From Cytophagales bacterium (GTDB lineage Bacteria > Bacteroidota > Bacteroidia > Cytophagales > ES-bin-26): a stretch of DNA of 17,827 nt. Location: NCBI GenBank assembly GCA_014379925.1, contig JACMKY010000429.1, forward strand, positions 1-17,827, given 5' to 3'. The notes beneath the pieces were generated by a model. It did not search any database. It saw nothing but the letters and a program-made list of their open reading frames with translations, and was not told the DNA's origin. The position numbers and the translations under genes are program-made. Below, one piece after another: positions 1-7,179 of the stretch; the first letter of the stretch is position 1, and each line of letters opens with the position of its first letter.

Positions 1-101
1 CGGGAGTTATCGGCAAAATAAATTTTTGTGCCCCCCGTAATTCCACGCTGAACGGACAAGGTAACCGCGGAGCCGTCTGAATTTTGACTTCGCGTCCGTC
101 G

Positions 102-1298
102 TTACCGTCCGGACACTTCCATTGCCTGCTGTACGTCACGGAGGATGTCGTCGAAACTTTCCAGGCCCACGGAGATGCGGATCAGGCCGGGGTAAATGCC
201 CACGGCAGCGCGTTCGTCGTCGCTCAGTTTGGCGTGCGTGGTGGAAGCCGGGTGCGTGGCGATGGTGCGCGTGTCGCCGAGGTTGGCGGTGTGGGAAATC
301 ATCCGCAGGGCATCCAGGAACTTGCGCCCCCGTGCCAGGCCGCCCGCCAGTTCGAAGGTTACCAGGCCGCCCCCCAACCGCATTTGCCGTTTCGCCAGCG
401 CGTATTGCGGGTGGGAGGGAAGGAAGGGATATTTCACTTTCCGCACCTCGTCGTGCTCTTCCAGGTGCGTAGCCAGCCGAAGGGCGTTTTCGCAGTGCCG
501 GTCCATCCGCACGGCCAGCGTTTCCAGGCTTTTGGAAAGCACCCAGGCGTTGAACGGAGAGAGGGATGGCCCCGCGTGGCGGGCGAAAAAGCGCACTTCT
601 TTCATCAAATCTTCCTTTCCCAGGATGGCTCCTCCGAGGACGCGGCCCTGCCCGTCAATGAATTTGGTCGCCGAGTGCGTGACTAGGTGCGCTCCGAATC
701 GGGCGGGAGTTTGCAGGTAAGGCGTAGCAAAGCAGTTGTCTACGTTCAGTATCAGGTGGTGTTTGGCCGCCAGTTGTCCGAGCCACGCCAGGTCGATCAG
801 GTCCAAGGCCGGGTTGGAAGGCGTTTCCACGAAAATCATTTTCGTATTGGGCTGGATGAGACTTTCCCAGTCGCCGGGCCGGTTGATTTCCGCGTAGGTG
901 TGCGCAATGCCCCAGCGCGGCAAAATCTGCGTCAGCACCTGGTGGGTGGAGGCAAACAGCGAACGCGAAGCCAGCACGTGGTCGCCCGCCCGCAGGAAGG
1001 CCACCAAGCTGGTGAACATCGCTGCCATCCCCGAAGCAGTGGCAATGCCGTCTTCGGTGCCTTCGAGCCCGCACAGCTTGTCAATGAATTCGGTGTTGTT
1101 GGGATTGGAAAACCGGGTGTAGATGTTGCCGGAGACTTCGTCGGCAAACAGGGCCCGCGCCTGTTCGGCGTCGTCGAACACGAAGCTGGAGGTCAGGTAG
1201 AGCGGCGTGGAATGCTCGCGGAAATCCGTCCGCTCCGATTGGGTGCGGATGGCGCGGGTCTCGAAATGAGGGTCGAAGAACGCTGGTTCATTGTCCAT
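102..1298 (-). CDS. metZ: O-succinylhomoserine sulfhydrylase (Cys/Met metabolism PLP enzyme)
   Basis: A 398-residue protein of the cystathionine gamma-synthase family, full length for the group. By family it makes homocysteine from O-succinylhomoserine and sulfide, in cytoplasmic methionine synthesis. Visible landmarks are YTRFSNPN (60-67), which supplies the Tyr and Arg that grip PLP phosphate from the partner subunit, the ASGMAA turn (88-93), NVDN with D187 for the pyridine nitrogen, and SATKFIDGQGR with the Schiff-base lysine K212. The C-terminal TIATHPASTTHAKLS segment is typical of the family. The ATG start has no Shine-Dalgarno site, but an exact TAnnTTTG box lies about 47 bases upstream. 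The gene lies downstream of the M20 peptidase on the same strand, with a 125-base gap, so it may have its own promoter. MetZ is preferred over MetB or cystathionine gamma-lyase by overall resemblance; these paralogues are hard to separate by eye. Confidence 0.85.
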   Translation of the reverse strand: MDNEPAFFDPHFETRAIRTQSERTDFREHSTPLYLTSSFVFDDAEQARALFADEVSGNIYTRFSNPNNTEFIDKLCGLEGTEDGIATASGMAAMFTSLVAFLRAGDHVLASRSLFASTHQVLTQILPRWGIAHTYAEINRPGDWESLIQPNTKMIFVETPSNPALDLIDLAWLGQLAAKHHLILNVDNCFATPYLQTPARFGAHLVTHSATKFIDGQGRVLGGAILGKEDLMKEVRFFARHAGPSLSPFNAWVLSKSLETLAVRMDRHCENALRLATHLEEHDEVRKVKYPFLPSHPQYALAKRQMRLGGGLVTFELAGGLARGRKFLDALRMISHTANLGDTRTIATHPASTTHAKLSDDERAAVGIYPGLIRISVGLESFDDILRDVQQAMEVSGR

Positions 1299-1344
1299 TT
1301 TTGTTCAGTAATCAGTATCCAGGGGTAATGAGGGAATAAAACGT

Positions 1345-1352
1345 CAAATCTA
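1345..1352 (-). promoter_or_regulatory. Bacteroidota -7 box upstream of metZ
   Basis: Read on the minus strand this is TAGATTTG, an exact match to TAnnTTTG. It lies about 47 bases before the metZ ATG. No convincing TTTG -33 element is seen at the usual spacing, so only half of the promoter is supported. Confidence 0.4.
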
Positions 1353-1423
1353 AGTGATTAACGCTGGTTCACGCGCCGTTTTAAGTTGATTTCGGTACCG
1401 ACTACGGGCTACTGACGAACGCT

Positions 1424-2950
1424 TCACTTCATCTGCATGACGGAGGCCATGGTTTCCAGTCCCTCCCAAAGGTTCCGGATCCCGACGTTTTCGTTCTCGG
1501 CGTGTTGGTTGTTGTCGTGGTTCACTACGGGAACGGTGATGGTCGGCGTTTTCAGGTGTTTCTCGAACAGGTACAGGGGCAGGCTCCCGCCCGAAGTAGG
1601 CAGCAAAACCACCGGTTCGGCAACCGTTGCCTGAACGGCCGCTACCACACTCCGGGCAACCGACAGGTCCATCCGGGTGCGTTGGGCGTTGTAGCCGCTC
1701 TTGCCACTCACTTTGGCAATCATCGGGTATTGCGCCCGTTCCCCGTCCGTGGGTTCACGTCGGGTCACGTAAAAGCCCTGCCGTTCGATGTGCTTGACCA
1801 CTTTCTCGGTTTGCCGGGCGTGGTCGTTTCCCAACACCAGCCGCAAATCCAGGGCGGCCGTCGCCGTCGTAGGAATGACGTTGCTGGCCATCGAACCTAC
1901 GTTGGCGCTTTGCAACCCGTTGACGTTGAGGGAAGGGGCGTTGATGAGTTCGCTCAGCGATTTTCCACCTCCCTCGGCCCGGCCAAAGCCCAGTTCCCGC
2001 TGAATGGTTGCGTCCGTGTCGGGTACTTTCGCCAGCGCTTGCTTCTCGGATTCCGACAAGGGTACCACGTCATCGTAAAAGCCCTCAATGGTGACGCGGC
2101 CCGTGCTGTCTTTCATCGAGGCCAGGAGCCTGGCTAAGTTCATCGCCGGGTTGGGCGCCCAGTTGCCGTAGTGACCACTGTGGAGCGGCCGTTTGGCGGC
2201 GTACACGGTTACTTCCAGGTTCACGTCGCCCCGTACCCCAAATACGACTTGTTTCCGGCCCGACTGGTGAACCGGCCCGTCGCAGATGATCCACAAATCG
2301 GATTGGAGCCGGCTGCGGTGCTGGTCCAGGATTTCCGACAGGTGCGGGGAGCCGGCTTCTTCTTCGCCTTCGAAGAAAAACTTGAGGTTGACCGTGGGCT
2401 TGAGTTGGGTCTCGACCAACGCCCGGTACGCTTCCAGAATCGTCATAACCCCGGCTTTGTCATCGGAACTGCCGCGGGCGTACAGCCGGCTCTCCGGGTC
2501 AATGGCTTGGCCGGATTGGGGGGCGGCCACGATTTTTCCCCCCTTGTCGAGGGGGGCGGAAGCGAATGTCGGTTCGAACGGACGGAGCCCCGCCGCCCAC
2601 TGCGCGGGATTGACCGGTTGTCCGTCGTAATGGGCGTAAAAGACCACGGTGCGCTTGGCACCGGGCGTCCGCACTTCGCCGAATACCACCGGCGGTACCC
2701 CCGGGGTTGCCGCCTCCAGCAGCCTGGCCTCGATGCCCCGTTTCCGCATCATTTCCGCCACGAACGCCGCCGTTCGCCGGATGTTGACCGTATCGGTCAC
2801 TACGTTCGGAATGGCCAGAAACTGCGTGTACTCCGCCAGGATGCGGTGTTCGTTGGCCCGGCGGTACTGCCGGATTTTCTCCAGCGCCGGTTCGGCCGCC
2901 AGGAAGGCCGTCAGCAGGGCGAAGCAACCAAAGGCGAAGACGTTTTTCAC
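1424..2950 (-). CDS. Exported M20/M25/M40-family metallo-dipeptidase
   Basis: A 508-residue zinc peptidase of the M20 family with an N-terminal signal peptide (hydrophobic 3-18, probable cleavage near residue 20), so it should act in the periplasm. Dinuclear zinc motifs are visible: YAHYDGQP with H107 and D109, ARGSSDDKAG around D163/D164, the catalytic and ligand glutamates in FEGEEEAGS (194-201), and a late NQHAENENV histidine. A dimerisation (lid) domain lies between, including SGHYGNWAPNPA. By family it removes residues from dipeptides or short peptides; the substrate is not readable. The start is GTG at 2948-2950. It gives the signal peptide immediately, and the next in-frame ATG lies beyond the signal peptide. 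The GTGA overlap with the stop of the osmC-like gene implies translational coupling. Confidence 0.85.
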   Translation of the reverse strand: MKNVFAFGCFALLTAFLAAEPALEKIRQYRRANEHRILAEYTQFLAIPNVVTDTVNIRRTAAFVAEMMRKRGIEARLLEAATPGVPPVVFGEVRTPGAKRTVVFYAHYDGQPVNPAQWAAGLRPFEPTFASAPLDKGGKIVAAPQSGQAIDPESRLYARGSSDDKAGVMTILEAYRALVETQLKPTVNLKFFFEGEEEAGSPHLSEILDQHRSRLQSDLWIICDGPVHQSGRKQVVFGVRGDVNLEVTVYAAKRPLHSGHYGNWAPNPAMNLARLLASMKDSTGRVTIEGFYDDVVPLSESEKQALAKVPDTDATIQRELGFGRAEGGGKSLSELINAPSLNVNGLQSANVGSMASNVIPTTATAALDLRLVLGNDHARQTEKVVKHIERQGFYVTRREPTDGERAQYPMIAKVSGKSGYNAQRTRMDLSVARSVVAAVQATVAEPVVLLPTSGGSLPLYLFEKHLKTPTITVPVVNHDNNQHAENENVGIRNLWEGLETMASVMQMK

Positions 2951-3375
2951 GCGGGCTGTTCTTGTAAAAGGGTGAAACTGTGCGTAATTACCGCCGTTTT
3001 CTCCAATATTTTAGCCACCGAACAGTACTTGTCCAGGGTTAACGCAATGGCTTTTCGCACTTTCTCTTCGTCCAGGTTGCCGGTCAGCGCGAAGTGCACG
3101 TGAATGCGGGTGAACAACGAGGGGACTTGGTCCGCCGCGCGTTCACCGTCAATGGTCACGCGCAGGTCCCGGATGGGCTGCTTCTGCTTGTTGAGGATGC
3201 TGATCACGTCGATGGAACTGCACCCACCCAAGCCCGCCAGCAGCACTTGCATGGGGCGCATTCCTCGGTTCTGACCACCGATCTCGGGTGAGGCATCCAT
3301 GTCGAGGGTCGTCCCGTTTTCGTTGGCGGCGCGGAAGTGGTAGTCCTCGTTGAGGCGCGTGACTTCGATTTTCAT
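2947..3375 (-). CDS. OsmC/Ohr-family protein
   Basis: A 142-residue protein matching the OsmC fold. It carries the two redox cysteines of the family, C52 in LGGCSSIDV and C118 in LDKYCSV, with the central helix preceded by MRPMQVLLAGLGGC. Family members use this pair to reduce organic hydroperoxides in the cytoplasm. The lineage with this short N-terminus is often annotated only as OsmC family, so peroxidase activity is an inference. It is the first gene of a two-gene minus-strand operon with the M20 peptidase, whose start codon overlaps its stop. It is divergent from the AT-rich decarboxylase across 162 bases. An exact TATATTTG box lies about 38 bases before its ATG. Confidence 0.85.
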   Translation of the reverse strand: MKIEVTRLNEDYHFRAANENGTTLDMDASPEIGGQNRGMRPMQVLLAGLGGCSSIDVISILNKQKQPIRDLRVTIDGERAADQVPSLFTRIHVHFALTGNLDEEKVRKAIALTLDKYCSVAKILEKTAVITHSFTLLQEQPA

Positions 3376-3412
3376 CGTTTGGCGTTTTCCGTTTGGTTAA
3401 TCAATCACTTGA

Positions 3413-3420
3413 CAAATATA
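3413..3420 (-). promoter_or_regulatory. Bacteroidota -7 box upstream of the osmC-like gene
   Basis: The minus strand reads TATATTTG, an exact TAnnTTTG match, about 38 bases before the ATG. A TTTG occurs 14 bases further upstream, which is closer than the usual 19-base spacing. The call therefore rests on the -7 box alone. Confidence 0.45.
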
Positions 3421-3537
3421 CGCAACGTGCATTTCAAAAAGCGAAAGGAAATGCTAGCTTGGAGCAGTCAAGTTATTCCCCTGGTCAGCACACCCGGTGT
3501 ACTTCCTGTGTTGTAACCCATTAGAAGAAAATATACT

Positions 3538-5037
3538 ATGACAGATAATCGAAAAACACCCATTGAAATTGATAAAGATGAATTCAAGGCAATTGGCCAT
3601 CAGTTGATTGATGCGATTGCCGATTTCATCGATCGGATTGACGAAAAGCCGGTTACAACCGGCGAGTCTCCCAAGCAAATACAAAATTTACTAAGTCGTA
3701 GATCACTACCAAAAAACGGTTCTTCTGTTTCAGCATTATTGTCTAAAACTACTGATTTATTGCTTAATCATTCTTTATTGAACGGTCATCCTAAATTTTT
3801 GGGATACATCACTTCGTCCGCAGCCCCAATCGGTGCACTAGCGGATTTATTGGCCGCCTCGGTTAACCCCAACGTTGGTGCGCAGATATTGAGTCCAATG
3901 GCTACCGAAATTGAAAAGCAAACCGTAAAATGGCTGGCAGAATTTATTGGCGTTTCACCAAACTACGGTGGCCTATTGGTTAGCGGAGGAAACGTGGCCA
4001 ATTTTACGGCTTTTTTGGCCGCGAGAACCGCCAAAGCACCCAAAAACGTCAAAGAGGACGGTATTTCAGGCGCACCCTCGAAGTTGGTTGTTTATTGCTC
4101 AAAAACTACCCATACCTGGGTTGAAAAGGCGGCAATCTTATTTGGCCTTGGCTCCAAATCAATTCGTTGGATACAAACGGATGAGGCCAATAAAATAGAC
4201 AATGGTATTTTGGTGAAGACGATACAAAACGATTTAGAAAAAGGTCATCAACCAATTATGGTCATTGGTACCGCCGGGGATGTGAGCACGGGCGTTGTTG
4301 ATGACCTGAAAACAATGGCCTCGGTTTGCAAAACCTACGACTTATGGTTTCACATAGATGGTGCATACGGCATACCTGCCGCGGTCATTCCAGAACTGAA
4401 AAATCTGTTTGAAGGCATCAAAGAGGCTGATTCCATCGCACTTGACCCGCACAAATGGCTGTACAGTCCACTGGAAGCAGGCTGTACGTTGGTAAAAAAC
4501 CCTAAACACTTACTCGACACTTACAGCACTCACCCTGACTATTATAATTTTAGTACGCCCGCAGAAGACTTAGTTCAAAACTATTACGAATATGGTCTTC
4601 AAAATTCTCGTGGATTCAGGGCATTGAAAGTGTGGCTGACTTTGCAGCAAGTGGGCAGAAGTGGTTACGTTGAAATGATAAGTCAAGACATTGAGCTTTC
4701 TAAATTCTTTTTTAAACAGGCCAGGATTCATCCAGAGCTTGAGGCAATAACGCAAAATCTAAGCATTACAACTTTAAGGTACATTCCCGTTGGTTTTGCA
4801 AAAGATTCTGAAAATAAAGAAACGTATTTGAATGAATTAAACAAGGCATTGCTTAATCAATTGCAGGAGGGAGGTGAAGTGTTTTTATCTAATGCGATCG
4901 TAAACGAAAAATGCTGTTTAAGAGGTTGTATTGTAAATTTCAGAACCTCAAAAAAGGATATAGAGGAGATCGTTGAGATCATAGTTAGAGAAGGTAGAAA
5001 AATGCACATAAAACTTCAAACGCAACGAATCGAATGA
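3538..5037 (+). CDS. Group II pyridoxal-dependent decarboxylase (AADC/DDC-like), AT-rich
   Basis: A 499-residue PLP enzyme of the DOPA/tyrosine/glutamate decarboxylase superfamily. Landmarks in order: NPNVGAQ near 110, the ring-stacking H192, the pyridine-binding D274 in FHIDGAYG, the Schiff-base lysine K306 in DPHKWLYSP, and NSRGFRALKVW (356-366), which matches the SRRFRxLKxW segment of aromatic amino acid decarboxylases. The residue after the stacking histidine is unusual (THTWVEKA instead of HSSVEKA). By family it removes CO2 from an amino acid to give an amine; the substrate cannot be read from motifs. Composition stands apart: many codons end in A or T, and two hand-counted 60-base lines gave 27% and 47% GC, against 50% and 73% in two lines from the 11-15 kb genes. 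No partner transporter adjoins it. The ATG is preceded by a purine-rich AGAAGAAAA. Horizontal acquisition is inferred. Confidence 0.88.
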   Translation: MTDNRKTPIEIDKDEFKAIGHQLIDAIADFIDRIDEKPVTTGESPKQIQNLLSRRSLPKNGSSVSALLSKTTDLLLNHSLLNGHPKFLGYITSSAAPIGALADLLAASVNPNVGAQILSPMATEIEKQTVKWLAEFIGVSPNYGGLLVSGGNVANFTAFLAARTAKAPKNVKEDGISGAPSKLVVYCSKTTHTWVEKAAILFGLGSKSIRWIQTDEANKIDNGILVKTIQNDLEKGHQPIMVIGTAGDVSTGVVDDLKTMASVCKTYDLWFHIDGAYGIPAAVIPELKNLFEGIKEADSIALDPHKWLYSPLEAGCTLVKNPKHLLDTYSTHPDYYNFSTPAEDLVQNYYEYGLQNSRGFRALKVWLTLQQVGRSGYVEMISQDIELSKFFFKQARIHPELEAITQNLSITTLRYIPVGFAKDSENKETYLNELNKALLNQLQEGGEVFLSNAIVNEKCCLRGCIVNFRTSKKDIEEIVEIIVREGRKMHIKLQTQRIE

Positions 5038-5189
5038 TAGCAAGCTACCGCAAAACTCAACACCCAGGCTGAGTTAACAATGCGTTAGAAAGCACATCGG
5101 CAGACGTCAATCGAATGCAGCAAATAACCGAATCTTGTTTCACAAGCTGAGTTTTATTCCAACCATTGCATAATTTAAACCTTGAAACC
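5038..5189. other. Intergenic segment with repeated TGAGTT pairing options
   Basis: AACTCA at 5054-5059 can pair with TGAGTT at 5070-5075 (10-base loop). It can also pair, as an 8-base arm AAAACTCA at 5052-5059, with TGAGTTTT at 5148-5155. The two right arms sit in a short direct repeat, GCTGAGTT. No T-tract follows the first hairpin, so it is a weak terminator candidate for the decarboxylase. The alternative pairing close to the rhodanese start is only a suggestion. Confidence 0.25.
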
Positions 5190-5507
5190 ATGAAAGAGGT
5201 AGATGTACACGCACTGAAGGCCATGCAAGATGCCAAGGAAGATTTCCAACTCATCGACGTACGGGAGGCCTACGAATACGACATCGCCAACCTGGGCGGT
5301 CAACTTATTCCGTTGGGCACGGTGCTCGACCACGCCGACGACATTGCGCGCGATAAAAAAGTGGTTGTCCATTGCCGAAGCGGAAAACGCAGCGGCCTCG
5401 CCATCACGGAGTTGGAAAAAACGTACGGCTTCGACAACCTCTATAACCTCAAAGGCGGGATCCTGGCTTATTCCGACGAAATTGATCCGACGTTGACAAA
5501 ATATTGA
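5190..5507 (+). CDS. Single-domain rhodanese-like sulfurtransferase
   Basis: A 105-residue protein covering one complete rhodanese domain. It has LIDVREAYEYDIANLGG (21-37), the entry signature, and the active-site loop VVHCRSGKRS with catalytic cysteine C62, followed by a C-terminal NLKGGILAYSDEIDP segment. Family members carry a persulfide on this cysteine and pass sulfur to cyanide, thiols or biosynthetic partners in the cytoplasm. The RSGKRS loop fits thiosulfate or persulfide sulfurtransferases rather than Cdc25-like phosphatases. ATG at 5190 is chosen because the domain begins directly after it; an upstream TTG at 5166 would add eight poorly conserved residues. No neighbour clarifies its sulfur acceptor, although metZ about 4 kb away also handles sulfur. 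Confidence 0.85.
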   Translation: MKEVDVHALKAMQDAKEDFQLIDVREAYEYDIANLGGQLIPLGTVLDHADDIARDKKVVVHCRSGKRSGLAITELEKTYGFDNLYNLKGGILAYSDEIDPTLTKY

Positions 5508-5553
5508 ATGGGTGGTCGATGGTTGGTGGTTCACCGGCTACCGGCGGTTGTCA

Positions 5554-5577
5554 GCCCTTTCAACGGGCGCGTTTTTT
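5554..5577 (+). terminator. Possible intrinsic terminator after the rhodanese gene
   Basis: GCCC (5554-5557) and GGGC (5565-5568) form a short hairpin, followed after GCG by six T. The stem is only four pairs, so this is weak, but its position 47 bases after the rhodanese stop is suitable. Confidence 0.4.
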
Positions 5578-5760
5578 CCGGTAGAAACCTGTGCGGATGT
5601 ACAGTTTTTGCTCGCTGGTTTTGGTTGATCCGCAAAAAACTTACACGGACGGAGCGATTCTCAATGCCCGACATCTTCCGAAACCAACCTTCCGTAAACA
5701 AATAATTTAATGGGTAACTTGTTGAAAAAGAGACATTTTGTTATATAAAGTATTTAACAA

Positions 5761-5795
5761 GGTAATTTTTTCATCCGGGGGGATTTACCTTTTTT
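5761..5795 (+). terminator. Possible leader hairpin or attenuator with T6
   Basis: GGTAA (5761-5765) pairs with TTACC (5785-5789), and ATCC (5773-5776) pairs with GGAT (5781-5784) around a GGGG loop. Seven unpaired bases lie on one side, and six T follow directly. It sits about 60 bases ahead of the coiled-coil gene, so it could be a leader attenuator or a terminator for transcription from upstream. The asymmetric internal loop makes it uncertain. Confidence 0.3.
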
Positions 5796-5855
5796 GCCGA
5801 AAAAGTATACATCAGTACCAATTCACCCACGAGTTATCCCAAACGCCCGAGACCT

Positions 5856-6314
5856 ATGAGAGAGGAACTGCTAACCCGCCTTGGAAGCCTGCTCAAAGAA
5901 TTGACCACGGAGATGGAAAAAAGCAAGCAGCGATTGGATCAGTTGAAAGCGCAACGCGAAAGGACGAACCAAGCCATGAAAAACTTCCGGGATCTGGATA
6001 ACCTGAAGAAGGTCATCGAAGAGAACAAAGTCATGGTGGAACGGAATAACCGGGAAATCGAATACCAGCGTTACCTGGTGGTTGCCGTAAACACGACGAT
6101 GAATGAACTCAAGGAATGGGGAACCAAGGAAAAACAGCAGGCAAGCTTTGAGGAGTACCTCATTCAACTCACCAACGACGCCGCCGATCTTCACGGCGAT
6201 CATCCTTTCCGGAAAGACAAAACCTTTTTGACCAGCTTGCTGGACTACTACGAAAGCATCGAAGATTACACTTCCTGCGCGGTCATTCAAAAGCAGTTGA
6301 AGGAACTCTCTTGA
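5856..6314 (+). CDS. Coiled-coil protein of unknown function
   Basis: A 152-residue cytoplasmic protein that I cannot assign to a family. Residues 1-75 are strongly helical and charged, with heptad-like spacing of Leu and Met (MREELLTRLGSLLKELTTEM onward), so a coiled coil and self-association are likely. After YLVVAVNTTMNEL (72-84) the C-terminal half is also rich in helix formers and contains FEEYLIQLTNDAADLHGD and a Tyr-rich LLDYYESIEDYTSC stretch. No signal peptide or membrane segment is visible. Codon use resembles the neighbours. It appears to be transcribed alone: intergenic DNA with possible terminators lies upstream and a very strong terminator lies 11 bases after the stop. The protein-like composition over the whole length supports a genuine gene. 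Confidence 0.75.
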   Translation: MREELLTRLGSLLKELTTEMEKSKQRLDQLKAQRERTNQAMKNFRDLDNLKKVIEENKVMVERNNREIEYQRYLVVAVNTTMNELKEWGTKEKQQASFEEYLIQLTNDAADLHGDHPFRKDKTFLTSLLDYYESIEDYTSCAVIQKQLKELS

Positions 6315-6325
6315 CGAGCTTCCTT

Positions 6326-6383
6326 ATTCATTTATAAAAAGCCACCACCCATAATCAAAGGTGGTGGCTTTTTATAAATGAAT
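6326..6383. terminator. Bidirectional terminator, perfect 24-base inverted repeat
   Basis: The arms 6326-6349 and 6360-6383 are perfect reverse complements over 24 bases around a 10-base loop. The GC core is GCCACCACC/GGTGGTGGC, flanked by A5 on the left and T5 on the right, so both strands give a hairpin followed by a U-tract. It lies between the convergent coiled-coil gene (stop at 6314) and the membrane protein gene (stop at 6439), and should terminate both. Confidence 0.93.
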
Positions 6384-6438
6384 CCCTTACGGGCAATAAT
6401 TATATATCTTCCGATCAGCTCCCCGCCGCGCGGACAGT

Positions 6439-6903
6439 TTATTGCATTCCCTGCTTCACCAGGATGAACACCCAGGCGGCGATGAAGATCAGGGGAAGTA
6501 AGATGGAAGATACCTGCTCCATAGTCCGCACGAGTTTCGTGGCATCAATCGGTGGAAAGTCGTTGTCCGTGTCGTCGGCGTGTTCGAAGCGTTCGAACTT
6601 CTTGCGCAAGGAAGGCAAGTAGGACAAGGTAGCCAGTATCCCCACGTACACCGATATGCAAGCCGCGATGGCCGCTACCGGCAGCAACCACAGCAGGACG
6701 TCCTGCTGACCGGAAAAAACGGCATTCTTGGCTTCCTTGGGCGCATTGACCACCCCGGCGTAGCCTCCGTAGAAAAAAGACTGAGAAATCACCAACCAGA
6801 TTATCCGCTGATTGATCATACTCTGGACGTGCTCGATCTGCCCCCGTACCAGTTTGTAATAATCAGCCCGGATCATTTTCTGATCATTTTCTTGTACCTC
6901 CAT
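6439..6903 (-). CDS. Three-helix membrane protein of unknown function
   Basis: A 154-residue protein with three predicted membrane segments: about 33-52 (IIWLVISQSFFYGGYAGVV), 68-95 (centred on LLPVAAIAACISVYVGIL) and 131-150 (VSSILLPLIFIAAWVFILVK). The N-terminus is a charged amphipathic stretch, IRADYYKLVRGQIEHVQSMI. A soluble acidic loop (105-120) separates helices two and three. I do not recognise a named domain. The NQRIIWLVISQSF pattern at the start of helix one resembles uncharacterised Bacteroidota membrane proteins I recall, which is a weak basis. There is no signal peptide; by the positive-inside rule the basic N-terminus should be cytoplasmic. The gene is monocistronic, with terminators on both sides. 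Confidence 0.75.
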   Translation of the reverse strand: MEVQENDQKMIRADYYKLVRGQIEHVQSMINQRIIWLVISQSFFYGGYAGVVNAPKEAKNAVFSGQQDVLLWLLPVAAIAACISVYVGILATLSYLPSLRKKFERFEHADDTDNDFPPIDATKLVRTMEQVSSILLPLIFIAAWVFILVKQGMQ

Positions 6904-7088
6904 CTTTGAGTGGGTTAGGTTAAATAAGTGGATTGGGTTGAAATCAGGGGTAAATATTCAGTTTGGGATTTTTCGTGTTCAGGGGGCCGGCGGGGTATTT
7001 ATTTTTAACTCCCTGCTCCTTACGAGAACGAGCCCATTAGGTTGGCTTAAACGGGGAAATTTGTTGGAGAATAGAACGTCTTTCACAA

Positions 7089-7127
7089 AACGAAAAAGCC
7101 ATCACAATCCGCGATGGCTTTTTCGTT
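7089..7127 (-). terminator. Intrinsic terminator of the baeRF gene
   Basis: Perfect 15-base arms, AACGAAAAAGCCATC (7089-7103) and GATGGCTTTTTCGTT (7113-7127), surround a 9-base loop. They give a GC core with a U-tract on either strand. It lies 53 bases after the stop of the minus-strand baeRF gene and isolates the membrane protein gene from it. The AAAAAGCCA half-core is the same as in the 24-base terminator nearby. Confidence 0.85.
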
Positions 7128-7179
7128 GGTCCTCCATTCGGGTACCGCGTCAACTGACGACCAAGGTTTTACAGGAAAT

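Larger units (their letters stand above)
5508..5855. other. Intergenic region between the rhodanese and coiled-coil genes
   Basis: This 348-base gap holds two possible terminators, listed separately, and otherwise nothing coding that I can support. A 65-codon open frame starting at 5508 has no recognisable protein character. The second half (from about 5700) is AT-rich and presumably contains the promoter of the coiled-coil gene, but no exact TAnnTTTG box is seen. Confidence 0.5.

Noticed and set aside
1..21. A short frame ending in TAA at 21 on the plus strand could be the tail of a gene entering from the left.
   Set aside because: Only six codons are visible, which is too few to support a call.
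84..1328. Long plus-strand frames opposite metZ, and similar frames opposite most minus-strand genes.
   Set aside because: They are antisense shadows of GC-rich coding sequence; the opposite strand carries the conserved motifs in each case.
1392..1401. Perfect palindrome TCGGTACCGA between metZ and the M20 gene.
   Set aside because: A 10-base palindrome is not rare in DNA of this length, and it lacks a T-tract or a second copy. It could be part of a regulator site, but nothing else supports that.
5066..5097. TTAACAATGCGTTAG resembles the ends of integron attC sites.
   Set aside because: An attC site needs a left RYYYAAC core complementary to the right GTTRRRY core. Neither core matches fully, and no complementary left arm is present at a sensible distance. 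There is no integron integrase or cassette array.
5508..5705. 65-codon frame directly after the rhodanese gene.
   Set aside because: It overlaps a possible terminator, has an Arg/Trp-rich composition, and shows no resemblance to any protein.
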